A stretch of 15,757 bases of DNA from positions 1-15,757 of the forward strand of contig JAJYNF010000120.1 of the NCBI GenBank assembly GCA_021786455.1, in the 5' to 3' direction. The notes beneath the pieces were generated by a model. It was given only the letters and a program-made list of their open reading frames with translations. It did not search any database and was not told where the DNA came from. Below are positions 1-6,638 of the stretch, in pieces. The translations under genes were made by a program, and so were the position numbers. How positions within the stretch are numbered: the stretch's first letter is position 1; the number at the start of each line of letters is the position of its first letter. The stretch is from Acidobacteriota bacterium (GTDB lineage Bacteria > Acidobacteriota > Terriglobia > UBA7540).

Positions 1-1023
1 ACGGGCGTTTTGGCCAAGGATGCCAAGACGGGACGGGTCGCTTGAAGCCTCGATGATAGCGGCGGCCAGGCTTGATGGCGATTCAGGATCGGCCAGCCAT
101 CCCGTGCTTCCTTCCTCGATCAACTCGGGTAGGCCACCGGCGCGCGCCGCAACTACCGGCAGTCCGTGCGCCATTGCCAGCAGCGCCGAAGAGCCGAAGC
201 CTTCGGAGCGCGATGGCATGAGGTAAAGGTCGAGAGCCGAGAAGAATTCGGAAGGATTTTGCAGCGGATGGATAAACCGAAGGGTTGTGTTCGGCGCCTT
301 CAAGCCGAGGCGTTTCGGCGCATCTTCGTAGCCTTCGCCGGCCAATATGAGGCGCGCCTGGGGTAATTTTGCCGCGACTTGGACGAATGCTCTCACGGCG
401 ATGTCCTGCCCTTTCTCGCTCGTAAATGCGCCAAGATGGCCGATCACGAAATCCGCCTCGTCGAATCCCCACTCCGCGCGCATCCGGCGGCGCGCCTCCG
501 GGTCGGCAAAGACATGAGGAAGCTCAACGCCATCCGGAATCAGCTCGACTTTTGCCGGTGGGACGCCCGACCTCACCACTATCTGGCGGACGAACTCGGA
601 GACTACAATCACCGCGTCCGCAGTGTACGTGTACTTCAGCCGATAGTCGAGAGGGCGAGCGGGCAAGAAGGTTACTCGGCGGCTGGCAACGAGTTTCACT
701 CGAGTGCGCATCCCTGCGAGCCAGGCGATGGTCTGGGCGACACCGTCGTGCGCGTGGATAATGTCGGGCTGAAGCGTGACGAGCTCCGCGCGCAGCAGGA
801 CAGCTCCATGCAGATGGCCGGGGTCAAAGGCCGGCAAAGGGAAGATCTGAAATCCCTCCCCTTGGGCTCTCATGGCGAGGGGCGATTTATCCGGACAGAC
901 GATAACCTGCCGATGGCCGCGTGCAGCGAGCTGGCGAGCAAGCATCAGCAACTGAACCTGGCCGCCGCGCAGGCCCGGGCCCGTGTCCACGTGAGCAAGA
1001 GTGAGGCGGCGAGGATGCATCAT
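1..1023 (-). CDS. Glycosyltransferase family 4 (GT-B), C-terminus cut by window edge
   Basis: The reverse strand stays open from 1023 to base 1, giving about 341 residues with no stop before the edge, so the last part of the protein is missing. The N-terminus has a glycine-rich loop (GPGLRGGQVQLLMLARQLA), followed by DIIHAHDG, typical of the acceptor half of GT-B enzymes. Near the C-terminal end lies SEGFGSSALLAMAHGLPVVA and then GGLPELI, the nucleotide-sugar binding signature of family 4. It should transfer a sugar from an NDP-sugar to a lipid or polysaccharide acceptor at the cytoplasmic face of the membrane. ATG at 1023 overlaps the stop of the GT2 gene by four bases (ATGA), which argues for translational coupling; ATG at 1020 is an alternative. 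With the neighbouring GT2 it suggests LPS core or surface glycan assembly. The exact sugar cannot be told. Confidence 0.9.
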   Translation of the reverse strand, partial: MMHPRRLTLAHVDTGPGLRGGQVQLLMLARQLAARGHRQVIVCPDKSPLAMRAQGEGFQIFPLPAFDPGHLHGAVLLRAELVTLQPDIIHAHDGVAQTIAWLAGMRTRVKLVASRRVTFLPARPLDYRLKYTYTADAVIVVSEFVRQIVVRSGVPPAKVELIPDGVELPHVFADPEARRRMRAEWGFDEADFVIGHLGAFTSEKGQDIAVRAFVQVAAKLPQARLILAGEGYEDAPKRLGLKAPNTTLRFIHPLQNPSEFFSALDLYLMPSRSEGFGSSALLAMAHGLPVVAARAGGLPELIEEGSTGWLADPESPSSLAAAIIEASSDPSRLGILGQNAR

Positions 1024-1781
1024 TTGTGGCCTGCCGATTGAGCGTGCAGCGCCTCGAGCTTGTCGTATTTCCGGCGGACGTAGCGCGCCGCCATGCAGGC
1101 GATCTGGAAGCCGGCCGTGCCGTCGAGAATTCCAAAGCGCAGTAAATAGCTGTTTACGAACGCCCACGGCGGCATCACGATTCGCTCGATCGTTTGAACG
1201 TGCTCGCCCCGGTCGAACATCTCGCGCGCTGCCAGGTCCGTGTAAAGCTCGATGCGCTCGCGGTGCTCGGCCAGGGAATCGCAAGTGTAATGCAGAATCT
1301 CGCCGGGCAGCGTGACGATGGGGCGATCGGTGACCACAGACTCGTGGACGTAAACTCCCTCGAATCGCCCGCGACGCCGGTCATAAAGCCGGATTTTCCA
1401 ATCTGGGTACCAGCCGGAGTGTCGAATCCAGCGGCCGCAGTACCGCGCGCGGCGCGCCAGACGATAGGCGGCGGCATGGGCTACGGAATCTTTCCAGGTT
1501 CGAAGGGCATTCTGCGCCTCGGGGTTTAGCTCTTCGTCGGCGTCAAGACTCAAAATCCAATCATGCCGAGCCCTGCTGGCGGCATAGTTTTTTTGCTGTG
1601 CGAAGCCCTCCCAGGGATGTATCAAAACGCGCGCGCCAAGGTCCTGCGCCAACTTCGCCGTTCCATCCGTCGAACCGGAGTCCACAACAAGGATCTCGTC
1701 CGCGGCGGCGAGCGAACGGATGGCGCGCGCTAGATGGCGCGCTTCGTTCTTCGTAATGATTGTGGCCGAAAGTAAGGGCAT
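1020..1781 (-). CDS. Glycosyltransferase family 2 (WaaE/KdtX-like)
   Basis: A 253-residue GT-A enzyme. It opens with SATIITKNEARHLARAI, then VDSGSTDGT (about residues 33-41), the nucleotide-binding strand, and LDADEEL (about 79-85), the metal-binding DXD-type motif. The stretch GWYPDWKIRLYDRR and the VHESV segment are typical of the WaaE/KdtX group, which adds glucose to the inner core of lipopolysaccharide. Family placement is from memory; the sugar specificity is inference. An in-frame TTG lies three codons upstream at 1790, but ATG at 1781 begins directly at the conserved first strand and is preferred; neither has a clear Shine-Dalgarno. It sits 34 bases after the thioesterase stop and overlaps the GT4 start by four bases, so the two transferases are almost certainly co-translated. 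Confidence 0.9.
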   Translation of the reverse strand: MPLLSATIITKNEARHLARAIRSLAAADEILVVDSGSTDGTAKLAQDLGARVLIHPWEGFAQQKNYAASRARHDWILSLDADEELNPEAQNALRTWKDSVAHAAAYRLARRARYCGRWIRHSGWYPDWKIRLYDRRRGRFEGVYVHESVVTDRPIVTLPGEILHYTCDSLAEHRERIELYTDLAAREMFDRGEHVQTIERIVMPPWAFVNSYLLRFGILDGTAGFQIACMAARYVRRKYDKLEALHAQSAGHK

Positions 1782-1815
1782 GGCAAGCAAGCGTTAGAAG
1801 TCATGCGAAGGCCGC

Positions 1816-2235
1816 TCAAGCCACCACTTGCTCGAACAACCGCCGGTACCTTTCCGGCAGGCTGCGCGGACGGCCGTCGCGGCCGGCGATGACGTGCGTG
1901 GTTTCGCCTTCGGCGAGCAGCGTCTGATCCGAGGTTCGATAAATTTCGTAGCCGAAAACGAGCACGCGCTTGCGCACCGCGCGAAGGCATGTGCGCACTT
2001 CAATTTCATCGTCGTAACGGGCAGGCGCCTTGTATCGGCAGTGAGCTTCCGCCACGACAATGTAAATGCCCCCTTCACGCTCCATGTCGCGGTAGGCGAT
2101 GCCGCGTTGCCGGCACCATTCCGCCCGCCCCACCTCAAACCAGACGAAATAATGGGAGTGGTAAACGACGCCCATTTGGTCGGTCTCCGCGTAGCGGGCG
2201 CGAAAACGCGCCGTAAGCCATCGAGTTGCTTCCAT
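1816..2235 (-). CDS. Acyl-CoA thioesterase, hotdog fold (YbgC/FadM-type)
   Basis: A 139-residue single-domain protein of the 4-hydroxybenzoyl-CoA thioesterase-like hotdog family. The N-terminal signature YAETDQMGVVYHSHYFVWFE (about residues 15-34) carries the conserved aspartate (D19) that acts in catalysis, and the two histidines of YHSHY. Length is normal for the family. It would hydrolyse acyl-CoA thioesters in the cytoplasm. ATG at 2235 is preferred over the TTG just upstream (2238) because GGGAG sits five bases before it. It lies 140 bases downstream of the SCP2-like gene and 34 bases before the GT2 gene, all on one strand, so it may link the fatty-acyl genes with the glycosyltransferases or simply be a boundary. 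Substrate chain length is not readable. Confidence 0.9.
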   Translation of the reverse strand: MEATRWLTARFRARYAETDQMGVVYHSHYFVWFEVGRAEWCRQRGIAYRDMEREGGIYIVVAEAHCRYKAPARYDDEIEVRTCLRAVRKRVLVFGYEIYRTSDQTLLAEGETTHVIAGRDGRPRSLPERYRRLFEQVVA

Positions 2236-2375
2236 CAAGGCTCCCGGTCGTCGAGCCGGTTAGAGCATACAAGACAAGACGAAAACCGATGATGATCCAA
2301 CGGTCGGCTCACGATTTGTGGCGTTAACGGAGCGCGGCGGCAGAAAATGGGCGTCAGACTATCAGCCAGTTAAGG

Positions 2376-2822
2376 TCATGCCAGCCGCTGGCCTTTCTCA
2401 TCGAAGGGATGCTTGATCACCTCGCGCAAAGTTTCCAGAAGAGCCACGCGTACCCATCCGGCTACGCGGCAGGCTTCGGACTCGCCTTCGGTTATGAGGG
2501 ACGGATCCTCGATTCCGCTCTCGACATGGCGAAAAAATTCTGCCGACGACGGCCAGGTAAAAGTCACATCCGGGCGGCGTGCCGGACGGCGTTCAAAGGA
2601 AAGAACGCCTCGATCCATGAAAGTCGTCCACTCCAGCGGCCAGTCGCTGAGCGCCCATCGTGCCGCTAACCGCGCCTGGCGAATATGGAGACGCACGGCG
2701 CGCTCGCGTCCGGCCAACACGCAGGCTCGCTGAATCAGGCGGAGCGCGGCCCGCTTGGACCAAGGGGACGACGGCGCAGCCGCTTGCGGCGGCTCATTCA
2801 ATTGACGCTGATTCATCGTCAT
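2376..2822 (-). CDS. Conserved hypothetical protein, possibly SCP2-like lipid-binding
   Basis: A 148-residue soluble protein with no signal peptide or membrane segment. The N-terminal third is basic and helical. The second half alternates strands and helices in a way that recalls SCP2/sterol-transfer domains: a DRGVLSFERR strand, then PDVTFTWPSSAEFFRHVESG, then a loop and a C-terminal helix. That resemblance is weak and from memory. It begins at ATG 2822, 18 bases after the enoyl-CoA hydratase stop; a second ATG two codons on (2816) is possible. The tight spacing puts it in one transcript with the hydratase, which fits a role with acyl-CoA or lipid ligands, but no catalytic motif is visible. 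Treat the function as unknown. Confidence 0.75.
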   Translation of the reverse strand: MTMNQRQLNEPPQAAAPSSPWSKRAALRLIQRACVLAGRERAVRLHIRQARLAARWALSDWPLEWTTFMDRGVLSFERRPARRPDVTFTWPSSAEFFRHVESGIEDPSLITEGESEACRVAGWVRVALLETLREVIKHPFDEKGQRLA

Positions 2823-2840
2823 CGGAAAGAATTGCCCTTA

Positions 2841-3620
2841 TTAACCCCTCCAAACGGGTTTTCGTTTTTCCAAGAACGCTGCGACACCCTCTCGGAAGTC
2901 GGCTGTGCCGCGCATCTCCGCGCTGGCTTCGACGCCTGCCTCCAGCTCGCGTTCGAGCTGCGCGGCCTGTACCCGAACCAACAGGCGCTTGGTGTGTGTA
3001 AGGGCCATCGGGCTCATGGCGGCGAGAATCTCGGCCATTTCCCGCGCCCGCTCCATAAGCTTCTCCGACAAAACGATTTCACTGACCAAGCCGAGTGCCC
3101 TCGCTTCCTCGGCGTTGAAGATGCGCCCGGAAAGCAACAGCTCCCGCGCGCGTTTTTCGCCGATTTGCCGGACCACAAAGGGAGAGATGAGTGCCGGAAT
3201 GAACCCCACCCGGACCTCCGGATAGCCGAATTGAGCCTCCGGCTCGGCGAGGGTGAAATCTGCCAGCGTGGCCAAGCCACAACCACCGGCAAGCGCCGAG
3301 CCGCGAACAGCAGCCACCAGTGGCTTGGGAAAGGAATAGATCCGGCTAAACAGCCGCGCCACCTTGCGCGCGTCGTGGCGAATCGTCTCGATGGACTGGG
3401 CCGAAGACTCCGTCAAATAGGCCAGATCCATGCCCGCGCAAAAGGCCGGCCCCGCGCCGGTCAGCACCAGGACTCGCGCGGGGCCGCGCTCGACCTCGTC
3501 AAACGCCGCTTGGGCCTCATCCATCATTGTGCTGGAGATGGCGTTCCGCTTGTCCGGACGATTGAGCGTCAGCGTTGCAATATGTTGGTCCTGCTCCAGT
3601 TGAATGGTTTCACCGGTCAT
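2841..3620 (-). CDS. Enoyl-CoA hydratase/isomerase, methylglutaconyl-CoA hydratase-like
   Basis: A 259-residue crotonase-fold enzyme of normal length. Both oxyanion-hole segments are present: GPAFCAGMDL (about 57-66) and GSALAGGCGLA (about 107-117). The glutamate of FGYPEVRVGFIPA (E135, matching Glu164 of rat enoyl-CoA hydratase) is kept. The position of the second catalytic glutamate (Glu144, normally GGGCEL) is glycine (G115). That loss, together with PALISPFVVRQIGEKRARE, resembles the bacterial LiuC/GnyH methylglutaconyl-CoA hydratases of leucine breakdown, though other crotonase activities are possible and no other leucine genes are nearby. ATG at 3620 has AAGG about nine bases upstream. 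It heads a leftward set with the SCP2-like gene. Confidence 0.92.
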   Translation of the reverse strand: MTGETIQLEQDQHIATLTLNRPDKRNAISSTMMDEAQAAFDEVERGPARVLVLTGAGPAFCAGMDLAYLTESSAQSIETIRHDARKVARLFSRIYSFPKPLVAAVRGSALAGGCGLATLADFTLAEPEAQFGYPEVRVGFIPALISPFVVRQIGEKRARELLLSGRIFNAEEARALGLVSEIVLSEKLMERAREMAEILAAMSPMALTHTKRLLVRVQAAQLERELEAGVEASAEMRGTADFREGVAAFLEKRKPVWRG

Positions 3621-4002
3621 TTTCGGTCGCCTTGGAGTCTCCTTTCAAAACCTTCGCGTTGCGCGCGGACTATTCCCCTGGCATCGCTTGCACACTTGGC
3701 GAATTGGGAGTGCACGCCCCTCCTCCGAAGGCAACCATATGCCCCGCATTCCACGCCACCGACGCGCGAGCAGTGACTCGGATTCAGAAATCGGCAACTC
3801 TCTGCAAATGGCCTCTACTATTATATGAGTTTGGGCGGGCTTCGGTCTCAGCGAAAGCAAGAAAGTTTTCCGCCGCCTATAGCGCAGTAGGCTTCGCCCG
3901 CTTGCCCCCCATGGAGGCGAGCCAATAGAAAATCGAAATGGTCGAGCAACCCTATTCACTTACCATGCGTCTCACAAAGCAACCAACTCTGTGACTACCT
4001 GG

Positions 4003-4033
4003 GGAAGTGGGTAGGACCGATTTACCCACTTCC
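4003..4033. repeat. 11-bp perfect inverted repeat with 9-base loop
   Basis: GGAAGTGGGTA at 4003-4013 is repeated in inverse at 4023-4033, separated by nine bases. As RNA it would form a stable stem. On the plus strand it is not followed by a T run (the next bases are TCCTTCCATAAAAAA). On the minus strand the run of T precedes the stem rather than following it. It therefore does not read as a classical intrinsic terminator in either direction and could instead be an operator or a leader structure. Confidence 0.6.
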
Positions 4034-4094
4034 TCCTTCCATAAAAAACTGGCATGGGGAAAGTGGCAAGTTTGCGCTGCCCCTTCTGGCTCGC

Positions 4095-4110
4095 TGTGAC
4101 GCCCATCACA
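4095..4110. promoter_or_regulatory. CRP/FNR-family binding site upstream of stress operon
   Basis: The 16 bases TGTGACGCCCATCACA give exactly TGTGA-N6-TCACA, the consensus half-sites for CRP and related members of the CRP/FNR superfamily (HcpR sites are similar). The centre is 162 bases before the universal stress protein ATG. A weak sigma-70-like pair follows: TTGTTG at 4131-4136 and GATTCT at 4154-4159, with 17 bases between. A start near 4166 would place the site about 63 bases upstream, close to the -61.5 position of class I CRP activation. The match is seen directly; the identity of the regulator and the promoter are inference. The regulator gene is not in the window. Confidence 0.6.
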
Positions 4111-4226
4111 CGGCAGCGTGACCCACATCATTGTTGCCTTACGCGGGATGTTGGATTCTAACCTGGAGTTGCGCAACAGCATGAGTCTGGCCAGCGCGCT
4201 CGAAGTTGGGTTCCGGCAGCGGGATG

Positions 4227-4248
4227 CACGGCTCCCCGGGGAGCCGTG
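4227..4248. repeat. 22-bp perfect palindrome in the leader of the stress operon
   Basis: Every base from 4227 to 4248 pairs with its mirror partner around a CCCGGG centre (half-site CACGGCTCCCC). It ends 16 bases before the universal stress protein ATG. As DNA it could bind a dimeric repressor. As RNA a zero-loop palindrome would open to a hairpin with a small loop close to the ribosome binding region, so it could also modulate translation or mRNA stability. No T run follows, so it is not a terminator. Confidence 0.6.
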
Positions 4249-4264
4249 AAAATGGTGCGATGAC

Positions 4265-5158
4265 ATGCTGCCGATCAAACGCATCCTCTGTCCGCTTGAT
4301 TTTTCGGAGCTTTCCAATCTTTCCTTGGACTATGCCTGTTCGCTGGCGCTCCATTATTCCGCCGAGCTGGCAATCGAACATGTCATAGAGCCTCTCGAGC
4401 TCATTTCTCCTGAAGATGAATTTGCGGAGATGGAGAAGTGGAGCGGGCTTCGGTCGCCACTCGCAGCGAAGGCCAAAGTAAAGCTGAAGGCTTTGGCCGA
4501 AGCCCATCCTTCAGGCGGATTACCTGTCGAAATCATCGTGCGGGAAGGCCGGCCCATTGATGCCATCCTGAGCGAAGCAGAGCGGCATGCGACCGACCTC
4601 ATCGTCATGGGTACTCACGGCAGGCGGGGTGTTGACCATTGGCTGTTGGGCTCAGTCACAGAGAAGGTCCTTCGGAAGTCGCGTTGCCCGGTCATGGTGG
4701 TTCGCAAGCCCGCGCACCACTTTGTCACCCCGGAAACATCCGATGACCCTATGCGCCTGGAACGGATTCTGCTTTGCTCGGATTTCTCCGCGCCCTCGAT
4801 CCGGTCCTTGGAATACGCGCTCTCCCTCGCTTTGGAATTTGACGCCGAACTGAGGATTGTGCATGTCTTGGAAGATGTTCCGAAGTCCACCGAGATCCGT
4901 GACGTAACGGAGGAGATTCAAGAGAAATTGATCCAGGCGATTCCTGCCGAGACCCTGGATTGGCTGAGGGTTGACGCGACCGTCCGTATGGGTCGCCCTT
5001 ACCAGGAGATTGTCCAGCTTGCGGTCGAGAGCGAGGCTGATTTGATTGTAATGGGGGTCGAAGGTCGTAACGCATTGGATATTGCAGTATTTGGTTCGAC
5101 AACCCACCGCGTCATCCAATTGGCGCCGTGCCCTGTGCTGGCTGTTCGCGTGCTCTAA
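4265..5158 (+). CDS. Tandem-domain universal stress protein
   Basis: A 297-residue protein with two UspA domains, residues 1-147 and 165-297. Each domain keeps the ATP-binding signature G-2x-G-9x-G(S/T): GTHGRRGVDHWLLGS (116-130) and GVEGRNALDIAVFGS (264-278). Each starts with a typical first strand (IKRILCPLDFS and LERILLCSDFS) and ends with CPVMVV or CPVLAV. Both halves should therefore bind ATP and form the Usp dimer-like fold within one chain. Such proteins act in the cytoplasm in starvation, low-oxygen and stress responses. ATG at 4265 has only a weak ribosome site (GGTG) and lies just after a 22-bp palindrome. It is first in a rightward operon; the next gene starts 76 bases on. A CRP/FNR-type site upstream suggests regulation by redox, NO or a nucleotide signal. 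Confidence 0.93.
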   Translation: MLPIKRILCPLDFSELSNLSLDYACSLALHYSAELAIEHVIEPLELISPEDEFAEMEKWSGLRSPLAAKAKVKLKALAEAHPSGGLPVEIIVREGRPIDAILSEAERHATDLIVMGTHGRRGVDHWLLGSVTEKVLRKSRCPVMVVRKPAHHFVTPETSDDPMRLERILLCSDFSAPSIRSLEYALSLALEFDAELRIVHVLEDVPKSTEIRDVTEEIQEKLIQAIPAETLDWLRVDATVRMGRPYQEIVQLAVESEADLIVMGVEGRNALDIAVFGSTTHRVIQLAPCPVLAVRVL

Positions 5159-5234
5159 CGGATGTGGAGGGAACCGAGCATTACAATGGCTCATCAGCGG
5201 CCGCGCAAATTGAAACAACGCTCAGGGTTCAGTG

Positions 5235-5615
5235 ATGACAGACGAAACCCGCCGAGAAACGATCGGCCTGCTGAAAGCAGAGATCAAATTTATCGAGCAG
5301 GGAGAGTATCGGCGCTCGAAAGGCGATGCCTGGAGAGTGCCTTCCATCTTTCTCGACTCGCCGACTTGCCTCCACCTGAACAAGGCTCACCATTCCGAGT
5401 CGTGCAAGTCATGCCTCCTTTTAGCTTTTGTTCCCGAGGAGCACCGTCAGAAGCGGATCCCTTGCCATTACATTCCGTTGACCCCAGTGGGCGATACCGT
5501 CAAATCCGTTGAGGGTTGGGCCGACCAAGAGGAATTGGAGGAAAAAGTTCTGCGATGGTTAAAAGCGGCTTTGTGCCAACTGGAGTCTGAAACGAAGCAG
5601 CCCGCGGAGGAATAA
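5235..5615 (+). CDS. Small four-cysteine protein of unknown function
   Basis: A 126-residue soluble protein. The middle has C45, C57-x2-C60 and C77-H78 (SPTCLHL ... SESCKSC ... IPCHYIPL), a spacing that could bind zinc or an iron-sulfur cluster. Conserved-looking blocks are PSIFLDSPTC, LAFVPEEHR and IPCHYIPL, and the C-terminus (about 93-120) is a charged helix with EELEEKVLRWLKAAL. I recall similar proteins in Acidobacteriota without a known role; that is memory, not a search. ATG at 5235 follows CAGGG by seven bases; a GTG lies one codon upstream at 5232. It sits between the universal stress protein (76-base gap) and the RIC-type protein (37-base gap) on the same strand, so it is probably part of the same stress response. 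Confidence 0.85.
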   Translation: MTDETRRETIGLLKAEIKFIEQGEYRRSKGDAWRVPSIFLDSPTCLHLNKAHHSESCKSCLLLAFVPEEHRQKRIPCHYIPLTPVGDTVKSVEGWADQEELEEKVLRWLKAALCQLESETKQPAEE

Positions 5616-5652
5616 CGGCTGACTTGGAGAAATTGCGACGAAAGGTGTGCCC

Positions 5653-6408
5653 ATGAAAGCTGAACCCGGTATGTCGCTCCAGGAAATTGCGGCGGAGGTG
5701 CCGGGAGCGATTCGAGTTCTCGAAAGTTACGGACTGGATTATTGCCAGTCAGATCGCCATCCCCTCATCACGATATGCGCGGAGCGCGGATTGGGTATCG
5801 AAAGCCTGCTCATGCAAATCGGGACAGCAGAGCTCACGGCCGATCAAATCCGAGCATACGAAGGGTGGTCGGACAAATCCCTCAGTGATCTCATTTCAAT
5901 TATCCGGATCCGCCACCACTCCTTTACTTGGCGACAACTGGCCCACATGGCCGAGCTCTTTGAGGAAGCAGCGGCCACGAAGAGCCGCTACCGGCACGAC
6001 TGGAAAAGAGTTCAAAGAGCGTTTAACGCCTTCCGTTTGAAATTAGAGCAACATATGAATTTTGAGGAACAGGTCGTCTTTCCGTACATCGAGGCTATCG
6101 AGGCGGCTGCCCGGGGAGGCGGGCCTTATCCGACGGCGTTTTTCCCCACAATTCAGAGGCCGGTGCGCATGATGTTGCTCGATCACGAAGCCGCGGACGA
6201 ACTACTGCGGCGACTCCGTGAGGCTCTCGCAAACTCCAGCCTTGAGAGAAGCCGCTCCCGAAGCCTTCGCGAATTCTCTGCTGTCATGGAGCCTCTGAAA
6301 AACGACCTATCCACCCATATTTTCCTCGAAACTTACGTTCTATTCCCTCGTGCCGTCAATTTAGAGAGCTTGACGCTAGAGCCACTGAGGTTGGCCAGGG
6401 AGGATTAA
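5653..6408 (+). CDS. RIC/ScdA/YtfE-like di-iron protein (iron-sulfur cluster repair)
   Basis: A 251-residue protein with two parts. Residues 1-70 are a ScdA_N (DUF542)-like domain (VLESYGLDYC ... ITICAERGL). Residues 80-235 are a hemerythrin-like four-helix bundle with the ligand set H88/H89, H115, H134-x3-E138 (HMNFEEQVVFP), H178 (LDHEAAD) and H222-x3-E226 (HIFLETYVLFPRA), matching the His5Glu2 di-iron site of YtfE. RIC proteins restore iron-sulfur clusters damaged by nitric oxide or peroxide. An oddity is that the usual double cysteine of the N-terminal domain (CCGG) is single here (YCQSD, C31), with C42 further on. ATG at 5653 follows AAAGG by seven bases; a GTG at 5647 is less likely. It ends the rightward operon. 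Confidence 0.9.
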   Translation: MKAEPGMSLQEIAAEVPGAIRVLESYGLDYCQSDRHPLITICAERGLGIESLLMQIGTAELTADQIRAYEGWSDKSLSDLISIIRIRHHSFTWRQLAHMAELFEEAAATKSRYRHDWKRVQRAFNAFRLKLEQHMNFEEQVVFPYIEAIEAAARGGGPYPTAFFPTIQRPVRMMLLDHEAADELLRRLREALANSSLERSRSRSLREFSAVMEPLKNDLSTHIFLETYVLFPRAVNLESLTLEPLRLARED

Positions 6409-6428
6409 GGCTGAGCGCGCACTCCCTC

Positions 6429-6620
6429 TCAGGAGCCGGCCGTCACCCGATAAAACTCCCAGCGAAGTTCCGCGTTCAGCCGCGCCTCTGAAGCTCCGGT
6501 CATCCCACGCGCGCGACACTGCAATATGAACTTGCCGGCCGGGAACCCGTTCTCCTTGCGCTGACCGATCGGCACGCAAACCTTGGCGCCCGTGGCAATT
6601 GAAGTTTCTCAAGAGACTCG
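6429..6620 (-). pseudogene. Possible remnant of a protein C-terminus
   Basis: Between the convergent RIC-type gene and the secreted protein lies a reverse-strand frame of about 63 codons that looks coding in composition: it includes KVCVPIGQRKENGFPAGKF, then ILQCRARGM, and ends ELRWEFYRVTAGS before TGA (6431-6429). It is closed upstream by a TGA near 6621 and has no good start or ribosome site. It could be the tail of a decayed gene or of the neighbouring secreted protein's former extension. I do not recognise the family and the evidence is composition only. Confidence 0.25.
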
Positions 6621-6638
6621 CACCGTTCACTTCCGGCG

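Larger units (their letters stand above)
3621..4264. other. Intergenic control region between divergent operons
   Basis: There are 644 bases with no credible gene; short open frames here have no family features and cross one another. The left part is AT-richer and contains a leftward TATAAT at 3825-3820, without a convincing -35, which could start the enoyl-CoA hydratase transcript with a leader of about 190 bases. The right part holds, in order, an 11-bp inverted repeat, a CRP/FNR-type site and a 22-bp palindrome, each listed separately. All three lie upstream of the rightward stress operon, so the regulatory load belongs mainly to that operon. The region is unusually long for this otherwise compact stretch. 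Confidence 0.6.

Noticed and set aside
379..1041. 220-codon plus-strand open frame
   Set aside because: It lies opposite the well-supported GT4 gene, has no family motif and reflects the high GC of that gene.
2685..3776. 363-codon plus-strand open frame
   Set aside because: It spans the antisense of the enoyl-CoA hydratase and part of the SCP2-like gene; it has no domain signature, and the opposing genes have clear motifs and ribosome sites.
4003..4033. Intrinsic terminator
   Set aside because: The stem is strong but no T run follows on either strand, and no gene ends within 380 bases.
3952..4507. Minus-strand open frames over the control region and USP start
   Set aside because: No start context or motif; they overlap the confident Usp N-terminus and the regulatory sites.
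4652..5218. 188-codon minus-strand frame
   Set aside because: It is antisense to the second Usp domain and carries no recognisable features.
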